Positions 1-4,718 of a stretch of 10,915 nt of DNA are shown in pieces. The notes under the pieces are model-generated. The model did no database searches, was not told the origin of the DNA, and saw nothing but the letters and a program-made list of their open reading frames with translations. Every line of letters starts with the position of its first letter. Positions within the stretch are counted from its first letter, which is position 1. The DNA is from Methanosarcinales archaeon (GTDB lineage Archaea > Halobacteriota > Methanosarcinia > Methanosarcinales > EX4572-44), in NCBI GenBank assembly GCA_004212095.1, contig RXIJ01000056.1, positions 1 to 10,915 of the forward strand, read 5' to 3'. A program made the translations under genes and the position numbers.

Positions 1-441
1 TTTTTGAACGCTTACGAAAACAATAACTGATCGTCCGTTTATTGGATAAAAACCAAAGGTATTTGCCCTAAGTTTACTGGTATTTTTATAGATGACCGTT
101 TTTCCGAATGACCAGGGTTTTTTAGTATTGGATGCTGTTTGTGGGGATTATTCGTCAAAAAATCCTATTATGTCTTTATCAGTTACTTCTATCAATCTTT
201 TTTTAAAATATACTCTGCATCTTTTGGTATTATGCCACCGTATCCCTATTTATTCCAATCGTTCTTGCCAAATATAACCTGTGTTCTTGCTGACACTAGC
301 AAAATCCGAAGCCTCTTCAACATATCTATGCTTGATAAAATATAGCCTCTTCAACACCGTTGTATTCTTCTTAGGATGTTTGATGCGTTTGGACAAATCT
401 TGAACCGTCAGATGTCTCTTTAAATCTTAAATGTTTGGTTC
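1..441 (-). pseudogene. IS630-family transposase, decayed, cut by window edge
   Basis: Reading the minus strand from about 426 down to 1 gives a broken IS630-type transposase. The N-terminal helix-turn-helix part reads DLKRHLTVQDLSKRIKHPKK, then VLKRLYFIKHRYVEEASDF, then SVSKNTGYIWQER. After a TAA (252-250) and a shift near an A-run come a segment ending KDAEYILKK and the catalytic-core start DKDIIGFFDE, a TAA (150-148) where the family usually has Ser, SPQTASNTKKPWSFGKTVIY, and TFGFYPINGRSVIVFV. The family's SPQT, WSFGK and FGFYxINGxSV landmarks are therefore all present. The rest of the DDE domain lies beyond the left edge. The linker between the HTH and the core is largely deleted. A TATA-like TATTTATA (454-447) sits about 26 nt before the first recognisable codons, but no ATG survives. 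Family call from recognised motifs; dead by nonsense codons and frameshifts. Confidence 0.75.
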
Positions 442-622
442 GTGACTATAAATAGATCGCTACCAAATGTTTTTATGACAGTAGAAATCTTATTAATTGT
501 GTAAGTACAAAAGGGAAGAATATTTTTCCATTTTGAAAAACATTTAGTAATATTGCAAATCGCCTGAATAGTTTTCGCTGAGATTCCATAAAACAACTGT
601 AGTCATTTGATTATTCATAAAC

Positions 623-1069
623 ATGCAAATAAACAAAGGAATTTACACAATTATCCTCTATGTGAAACAAAATACCATCATTCACACTGGCGGTCTTGGA
701 AAAACAAAATACGTGCGAGGGTGCTACGCATACACAGGATCTGCCAGAAGCAAAAGTGGTTTTTCACGAGTACGCCGTCATATAAATGTTCTAAAAGGGA
801 TTAACAAAACACGACACTGGCACATAGACTACCTCCTGCCAAGTGCAACGCTTAAAGCAATCGTTGCAACCAAGACAGAAAAAAATCTCGAGTGTCAGAT
901 CTCAAACCAGATAAAAACAACAACAACCTCAATAAAAAACTTTGGAAGCACAGATTGTACATGCACAAGTCACCTACAATATCACAGCAATTTTCATCAT
1001 TTGTTAGAATGCACGCTCAATGCATACATCACACACACTGATAATATTGATATGTATTTATTAAAATGA
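623..1069 (+). CDS. DUF123 / Uri-type GIY-YIG-like nuclease-fold protein
   Basis: Intact 148-aa protein recognised as DUF123 (PF01986), a GIY-YIG-like domain found alone in archaea or fused to endonuclease III in some species; its biochemical role is not settled. Landmarks: KGIYTIILYV at 5-14, GCYAYTGSA at 33-41 (the GIY-YIG-like core), arginines and RRH at 49-53, HWHIDYLL at 65-72, E90-C91 in the ECQIS motif, and FGSTDCTCTSHLQY at 107-120 with Cys112, Cys114 and His117. All signature blocks are in order and the length is normal for the family. The ATG at 623 places the domain right at the N-terminus as in relatives; no clear Shine-Dalgarno precedes it, so a short-leader or leaderless mRNA is likely. 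It is the only plus-strand gene here, standing alone between transposase remnants. The C-terminal 25 residues are less typical. Nuclease activity is only inferred from the fold. Confidence 0.82.
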   Translation: MQINKGIYTIILYVKQNTIIHTGGLGKTKYVRGCYAYTGSARSKSGFSRVRRHINVLKGINKTRHWHIDYLLPSATLKAIVATKTEKNLECQISNQIKTTTTSIKNFGSTDCTCTSHLQYHSNFHHLLECTLNAYITHTDNIDMYLLK

Positions 1070-1150
1070 AAGTATGTATTTTGCCTGATGAAAAAACCAC
1101 GAGAATTCACAATATCCCGTAACCCTGTGATTTTATGCTGATCTGCACAA

Positions 1151-1171
1151 CTCGATTACTGCGTAATCGAG
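1151..1171. repeat. 21-bp hairpin, copy A (9-bp arms, 3-nt loop)
   Basis: Perfect inverted repeat: arms CTCGATTAC and GTAATCGAG around TGC. It lies in the 244-bp gap between the DUF123 gene and the IS4-type fragment. An A-run, not a T-run, follows on the plus strand, and on the minus strand the T-run precedes it, so it does not look like an intrinsic terminator for either strand. A related hairpin with a compensatory base-pair change is at 10785-10805. Confidence 0.8.
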
Positions 1172-1313
1172 ACTATTGTAATTAAAAAAAATTTACGTAT
1201 ATAATCGTTATCCTCGGACGTTAATTTTTAGCTTAAAAACCGATCGTATTGTATAATAAGTAGCATAAATAAAATAATGCGGTTGATGTCGATTATTAGC
1301 TAATATAAAGTTC

Positions 1314-1550
1314 TCAAACTTGAGTTAATGAATGGAATATTTTTTCGATTGAATCTTTTTTCCTATACGTTTGTAATGCTTGTTCAAGTGTCGAATTATC
1401 GCTTGATTTTATGCAGAAAAATCCTTCTTGTCCAGTGATAGTTGTGCTTTTGAGAAGTCTTAACGTATCTTCTTCGCCCGGGCTCTTCCAGCTTTGTCTG
1501 GTATGAGCAGGTCCTGTCAACCAGCACATTATTGAGTATTTTGATTTACC
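1314..1550 (-). pseudogene. IS4/IS1634-type transposase C-terminal fragment
   Basis: A 71-codon open stretch (1529-1314, with the frame open a little further upstream to about 1550) carries EGFFCIKSSDNSTLEQALQT followed by YRKKDSIEKIFHSL. This matches the Y-x2-R-x3-E signature of IS4-superfamily DDE transposases, including the catalytic Glu, and the preceding GFF(C/V)IKS strand typical of IS1634-like members. The protein stops immediately after the signature (LTQV then TGA) where family members continue for another 60-100 residues, and nearly all of the N-terminal and central domain is missing. No terminal repeats were found. It abuts the 3' end of the IS5-type remnant, so one insertion may have truncated the other. 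Non-functional relic; exact subfamily is uncertain. Confidence 0.6.
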
Positions 1551-1667
1551 GTATTTTTACACGCCAATCAAAACTTAAAACAGACTCCATTTCCTTAGTG
1601 AGTTGCACTAACACCAACTCCTCTAATAATTTCCTTTCATCACCCCTAATCCACAATTTGATGACAG

Positions 1668-2440
1668 CTATCGCCAATCCATCTCTCGGCGTTTGATCGT
1701 GGCGAGATGATAAAGATTAAATGCAAACGCGGTGACTACAATCTTCACGCCAACTCTTGCCACAGTCGTTAATGTACATGACCTGAGTTAAATACGCTTT
1801 TTATAACAGCGTACGGTCGCTCGCCAGGTGATCTTTTCCTGCTTTTGTTTGGGCACCGAAGTAACCTTTATCCCGATAAACCACTTCTCCCTCCTTTGAG
1901 AGATTCGCCTGCGAATTATGGAGGGATGCGGGAGTTGTATTGATATTCCTGATCAAACCGTGCTCTGTGTCCATCTTAGAGTGAAGTTTGTATCCAAAAT
2001 AGGATTTTCTGTTCTTTTTGCCCATGTACTATTTTTACCTTCAATCCTTGGATATCGAGTTGTCTCTGGAATTCTTCCCAGATTTCTTTATCTTTACCTG
2101 TTTCGATCAATCTATCACTAAATCTCCACACAGTTGAGAAATTGGGGATATTATCAAGAAAAACAAGGAATTTGCGGAAAAAAGATCCTGTCTGTCGCCT
2201 GACGCTCAAGTTCAGGGTCTTGGAGATCGTGCCACTGCCGGAGCACCGGCATTTTTATCATCACAACCGCATACATGTGTGGTCTGCCACCATTTTTCGG
2301 TCATGTTCCTATATGTCCCAGCTACGGTAGGGATGAAAGCGCCCCAGTATGTAAAGGAATCTACTTGTGCAAGCTTGTAACCGAGACGTTTAACCTTTTC
2401 GTATTCTTCACTCAATTAAAAATCGATCAAAGACTTAATA
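1668..2440 (-). pseudogene. IS5-family transposase, multiply frameshifted and internally deleted
   Basis: Stitching three minus-strand frames recovers most of an archaeal IS5-type transposase. From 2415: EEYEKVKRLGYKLAQVDSF, YRNMTEK; a shift near 2295 to VVMIKMPVLRQWHDLQDP and ELERQATDRIF; a shift near 2180 to RKFLVFLDNIPNFSTVWRFS, DRLIETGKDKEIWEEFQRQL and QGLKVK. Then about 35 codons that should hold the first catalytic Asp are missing, and the frame resumes as KKNRKSYFGYKLHSKMD, TPASLHNSQANLSKEGEVVY and RDKGYFGA (second Asp). Another deletion joins to SRKRSPGERPYAVIKSVF, and after a last shift TTVARVGVKIVVTAFAFNLY leads to TAG at 1670-1668. At least four lesions plus two internal deletions make it inactive. 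Homologous N-terminal codons continue to about 2440 past a TAA. No convincing terminal inverted repeats were found. Confidence 0.8.
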
Positions 2441-2540
2441 TGTACTGCATTAGCAAAAAAGGTTAATAACTGTTTCCATTTTGACTAAGAATATTCCGGT
2501 GCTCTGTTGTGTTTGCTGGGGGCTGAAGGTGGGTTAGGTT

Positions 2541-2696
2541 TTAAAAGTTCTCATCAGGGAGTTGCCCTATCAAATGGTTGATCAATGTGGTCTTTCCGGA
2601 GTTTATCGGTCCATAAACGAAAGTGATCAGGGATGGTTCGGAATTCAAAATATCTATGATCTCTTTCTTCTCCCTCTCACGGTTGTGAAATTCAAT
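2541..2696 (-). pseudogene. Archaeal ATPase (AAA, PF01637-like) N-terminal remnant
   Basis: Minus strand 2696-2541 encodes about 51 residues: IEFHNREREKKEIIDILNSE then PSLITFVYGPINSGKTTLIN and HLIGQLPDENF, ending at TAA. The F-x-N-R-E start and the Walker A GPINSGKTT are the opening of the archaeal ATPase family (PF01637), whose members normally run 350-450 residues, so only the first eighth is left. The first codon is ATT, probably a mutated ATG, preceded by GGGAGGAGAGG about 15-20 nt upstream. The same frame is open further upstream to an ATG at 2726 but interrupted by TGA (2699-2697). Sequence after the TAA is not recognisably ATPase; the IS5-type remnant begins about 100 bp beyond. It lies directly downstream of the small 88-aa gene and may once have been its operon partner. 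Inactive as it stands. Confidence 0.65.
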
Positions 2697-2722
2697 TCAC
2701 TTAATGCCCCTCTCCTCCCAAA

Positions 2723-2773
2723 TCATGCACCCACACCCAACAGCATCGCGATTGCAGATACGGATTGAGTCAT
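2723..2773 (-). CDS. Micro-ORF, 16 aa, hydrophobic, translationally coupled
   Basis: ATG at 2773 overlaps the stop of the 88-aa gene as ATGA and is preceded by AAGGAGG (GGAGG at 2785-2781) with a 7-nt spacer, one of the best ribosome sites in the window. It encodes MTQSVSAIAMLLGVGA and stops at TGA, which itself overlaps an ATG (2726) opening MIWEERGIK. Joined, the two would resemble a roughly 26-residue single-helix peptide with a charged tail, so a frameshift in one small membrane ORF is possible. Alternatively the site was the start of a longer lost gene. Expression is unproven; the strong site and coupling are the only evidence. Confidence 0.3.
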   Translation of the reverse strand: MTQSVSAIAMLLGVGA

Positions 2774-3036
2774 GCTACTACCTCCTTGCACATGTCGTCC
2801 TTCGCTCTTGCTATGCGAAGCAGAACATCAATATCCATCTCAAGGAACATATCAAAGAGGCGCATTCTCACACCCATGGTGTCGTTGTTACGCTCATTGA
2901 TCCCCTCAACATAGACGATTACATCAAGGTCATCCCCTTCACAAGGTCCAAAATATTCAACATCCTTGATCCTTTCTGCTCCAAATTCCTTTGAAACTTC
3001 ATCTCTGATTATCTTTATAATTTCTTCTTTATCCAT
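2770..3036 (-). CDS. Small 88-aa protein, possible minimal nucleotidyltransferase-fold
   Basis: Intact 88-aa acidic protein starting at ATG 3036 behind GGAGGG with a 7-nt spacer. An N-terminal helix (EEIIKIIRDEVSKEFG, 4-19) is followed by YFGPCEGDDLDVIVYVEG (28-45) and LEMDIDVLLRIA (65-76). This order, helix, then FG...G-D-x-D-x-V strand, then a second D-I-D strand, resembles the MNT/minimal nucleotidyltransferase fold of HEPN-MNT type toxin-antitoxin pairs, but the classical GSRARG motif is replaced by FGPCEGDD, so it may be a divergent or non-catalytic version. Only the fold resemblance is proposed; function is unknown. It follows a frameshifted winged-helix gene by 31 bp, probably sharing its promoter, and its stop overlaps the next ATG. 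No HEPN partner is visible. An unrelated acidic protein is the alternative. Confidence 0.55.
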   Translation of the reverse strand: MDKEEIIKIIRDEVSKEFGAERIKDVEYFGPCEGDDLDVIVYVEGINERNNDTMGVRMRLFDMFLEMDIDVLLRIARAKDDMCKEVVA

Positions 3037-3043
3037 CTAAGAT

Positions 3044-3049
3044 CCCTCC
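3044..3049 (-). promoter_or_regulatory. Ribosome binding site for the 88-aa gene
   Basis: GGAGGG on the minus strand, 7 nt before the ATG at 3036. It fixes this start and shows that the gene is translated independently of the damaged gene upstream. Confidence 0.7.
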
Positions 3050-3067
3050 ACAAGATATTTACAGGTG

Positions 3068-3266
3068 TCAACGATCATGGCAGCGTTTGATATTGTGAGT
3101 CACGGTTCGGTTGCTTAAACCAGTTTCAATAAGTTTCTCAGCTCTGGATTCTGTAATATCGTTCATAAAACGTTTCACCGTGTCCAAATCCAGCACCACG
3201 ATCCCCCAGATAAACAAGCAGCCACCATTTATCTAGGGTCAATTCCATTAATTTGTTTTTCTGCAT
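3068..3266 (-). pseudogene. Winged-helix/HTH regulator-like gene, frameshifted
   Basis: From ATG 3266 (or 3248) the minus strand reads MQKNKLMELTLDKWWLLVYL then GDRGAGFGH, and this frame closes at TGA 3140-3138 after 42 residues. In the adjacent frame, from about 3180, the reading continues TVKRFMNDITESRAEKLIET and GLSNRTVTHNIKR to TGA 3070-3068. The second half has the look of a helix-turn-helix (AEKLIE, turn TGLSN, recognition helix RTVTHNIKR). The first half resembles the opening helix of archaeal winged-helix regulators. One base change near 3178-3180 would fuse them into a roughly 66-aa protein. Alternatively a GTG at 3178 or ATG at 3166 starts a separate tiny HTH ORF. A TATA box is about 50 nt upstream. 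Probably the autoregulator of the cassette ending in the ATPase remnant. Family assignment is by eye and moderate. Confidence 0.5.
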
Positions 3267-3315
3267 TGTAAGCACAACTTTCAGACGCTGTCTGTTATCA
3301 ACACTCGTTGACGTC

Positions 3316-3323
3316 TATATAAA
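3316..3323 (-). promoter_or_regulatory. Archaeal box A (TATA) promoter
   Basis: TTTATATA on the minus strand, with the A-rich stretch CAAATA just upstream in the BRE position, about 50 nt before the ATG at 3266. A start about 25 nt downstream would give a roughly 25-nt leader. Likely promoter for the HTH-like gene and the 88-aa gene. Confidence 0.55.
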
Positions 3324-3477
3324 TATTTGTAGCCGCGGTTGTGTTGCGTTGAAGGGAGTTAATCAAGTTTTTGGCTTACTGTTGCATGGTGGGAGTTAAC
3401 AAAAATAGCAATTTGCCCATGCCAGATAAAAACAGTGTATTTTTTATAGGATAATTTCTTTATTTGATATAGTACGG

Positions 3478-3495
3478 TAGTATTAAGTAATACTA
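3478..3495. repeat. 18-bp palindrome, 8-bp arms, 2-nt loop
   Basis: Arms TAGTATTA and TAATACTA around AG, 18 bp outside the left end of the IS1-type element. It is followed by AATTTAATGCCGT (3495-3507), nearly the same 13 bases as those after the palindrome at 10878-10900. Confidence 0.55.
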
Positions 3496-3513
3496 ATTTA
3501 ATGCCGTAATTTG

Positions 3514-3546
3514 GGTAATGTCCTAATCCGAGATAGTTGATTGGAA
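3514..3546 (+). repeat. Left terminal inverted repeat of the IS1-type element
   Basis: Matches the reverse complement of 4558-4590 at 25 of 33 positions, with the uninterrupted blocks TGTCCTAAT and GATAGTT in register. Outer bases are GGTA on the left and GATA on the right. Confidence 0.75.
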
Positions 3547-4525
3547 ATAGAAAAATTCGTGCCATGTCCACAGATGATCTGCCAATCCTTCTAACATTGC
3601 AGGGGAAGTTCTTCTCTTGAACTCGTTTATGAAATTCCAGTAGAATTGGAACATATGGAGCGAATATTCTAGCATCTGTCGCCGTTTCGAGAAACACTTT
3701 GTCTTCCGCACCAGCCCACCAATCCGTTCCCTTAATATCCTGTTGTAGTTCTCAACGTCGGTGGTTTCCATATCCCCGGGATCCGGGTTACCGTATATTG
3801 TCCTTTTTTCTTTACGGACGACTCGCCCGTTCTCCCTGATCTTCACAAGCTGCCCGTAATCGGGTACTGGTATTCGTATAATAATCTGGCAAAACATAAG
3901 TGTAATCGTCGTTTCCATTGGGTGTTCACCTCCACTTTAGTCTGCGGAGACGGTTGCTCCATCCTTCCGGATACTTTCTTCATCATCCGCCCACAAGTCT
4001 CTTGGGTCTATTTCCCAACGTAAAAAGCCACAAAGAAGTACGTATTTTGCTTTATGCAGGTATGGATCCATGCATCGCCTTCTTTAGGCCAATTTGGGCT
4101 GCGGGGGGTCAACGTTTTTTTGTTTTTTTTACAAAACTCCATAGTTCATCGCATTCGAATGCCGTAAGCCCAAGGTTTTTTATGAGATACTCATTCATCT
4201 CTGCCGCATGCTCAGTCATGTCCTCCAGCAATCTACCTATAGTATCCCTGTGGTGACCTGTGATCCGCTCGATACTCCGTATACCGTTCTTCTCTACTAA
4301 ATGCTTGCAAATATTGATTATTTCACTTTCGGGCAGTTGTTTCCGATATAACGGTGTACCTTTTGTTTCCATGAAATAAGTCTCGCAATGCTTGCAGTAA
4401 TACCTTTGATGGCCGGTGCTCTTGTATTTACCGCTTTTGATAATGTCTTTCCCAGCTTCTTTTCGATAATAATGGCATTGTAGGTTCTGACAAACAACAT
4501 CTATTTTTCTTCTTGGTCGTGCCAT
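3523..4525 (-). pseudogene. IS1-family transposase (InsA/InsB-like), recently inactivated
   Basis: Start chosen at ATG 4525 (MARPRRKIDVVCQN) with GGTGAACACC just upstream; a TTG at 4537 is less likely. The N-terminal part has a Cys4 zinc ribbon (C-x4-C ... C-x2-C), an HTH and CDELWSF with the first catalytic Asp, then ends at TGA 4111-4109. A -1 slip on the A7 run (4121-4115) opens the frame WPKEGDAWIHTCIKQNTYFF then VAFYVGK, interrupted by TAG 4010-4008 where relatives have Trp. A one-base insertion near 3917-3921 falls on the second catalytic Asp (reads N-T then G-N-D-D-Y-T-Y-V-L-P in the next frame). Another near 3862-3864 leads to DYGQLVKIRENG, ETTDVENYNRILRERIGGLV and QFYWNFINEFKRRT. The slip is natural for IS1; the TAG and two shifts are damage. 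Still easily recognisable, so decay is young. Confidence 0.85.
4115..4121 (-). other. Programmed -1 ribosomal frameshift heptamer (A7)
   Basis: On the minus strand the InsA-like frame reads ACA AAA AAA CGT TGA; the A7 run permits tandem slippage of AAA-AAA by one base back, bypassing the TGA 4 nt downstream and entering the catalytic frame at ACG TTG ACC. An A-run slip of this kind between the two transposase parts is typical of IS1 elements. An A8 run lies just upstream (4130-4123). Confidence 0.7.
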
Positions 4526-4557
4526 GGTGTTCACCAAGAGAATGATTATGTTGCATC

Positions 4558-4590
4558 TTATAATAAACTATCGCATATTAGGACACTATC
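4558..4590 (-). repeat. Right terminal inverted repeat of the IS1-type element
   Basis: Read on the minus strand from 4590 it begins GATAGTGTCCTAAT and continues to GCGATAGTTTATT, pairing with the left repeat at 3514-3546. It lies upstream of the transposase start, as expected. Confidence 0.75.
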
Positions 4591-4718
4591 AAACTTTGCG
4601 GTATCTTTCATATTTAAACATGGGGGCAGCGTTCACAAGACTTGAATCAACAATAGCTTTAAAACAGTGTCAACACCAGATGACGTGCCAATCCTGACGG
4701 CTCTACTCCATATCTTTT

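Larger units (their letters stand above)
3514..4590 (-). mobile_element. IS1-family insertion sequence, about 1.08 kb
   Basis: The element is bounded by imperfect terminal inverted repeats and filled by one IS1-type transposase gene read on the minus strand, ending just inside the left repeat. Length (about 1.08 kb) and layout (zinc-ribbon N-terminal part, A-run frameshift, catalytic C-terminal part) fit archaeal IS1-family elements. The flanks (left ...TAATTTG, right AAACTTTG...) share only 5 of 8 bases, so no clean target duplication can be claimed. The 247 bp to the left of it, back to 3267, hold only a promoter and a palindrome; the 128 bp to the right, up to the ABC gene, show nothing recognisable. 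Confidence 0.8.

Noticed and set aside
92..345. Two overlapping plus-strand open frames of 61 and 68 codons
   Set aside because: They lie opposite the IS630 transposase relic, whose minus-strand translation is clearly recognisable; no plus-strand family is seen.
1151..1200. Hairpin 1151-1171 as an intrinsic terminator for DUF123
   Set aside because: The hairpin is followed by A-rich, not T-rich, sequence on the plus strand, so it lacks the expected T-tract.
1552..1714. Open minus-strand stretch reading DGLAIAVIKLWIRGDERKLL then EELVLVQLTKEM
   Set aside because: It looks protein-like and overlaps the IS5 3' end in another frame, but it has no good start, ends after about 55 codons and matches no family I recognise.
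3359..3697. 112-codon minus-strand frame across the IS1 left end
   Set aside because: It overlaps the true catalytic frame of the IS1 transposase in another register and extends into palindrome-rich flanking DNA.
3506..4598. Target site duplication around the IS1 element
   Set aside because: Flanking 8-mers match at only 5 of 8 positions, which is not distinguishable from chance in AT-rich DNA.
4591..4718. Possible gene end interrupted by the IS1 element (minus frame ending FKYERYRKV at the element border)
   Set aside because: Only about 25 open codons with upstream stops and no recognisable family; the stop spanning the border could be chance.
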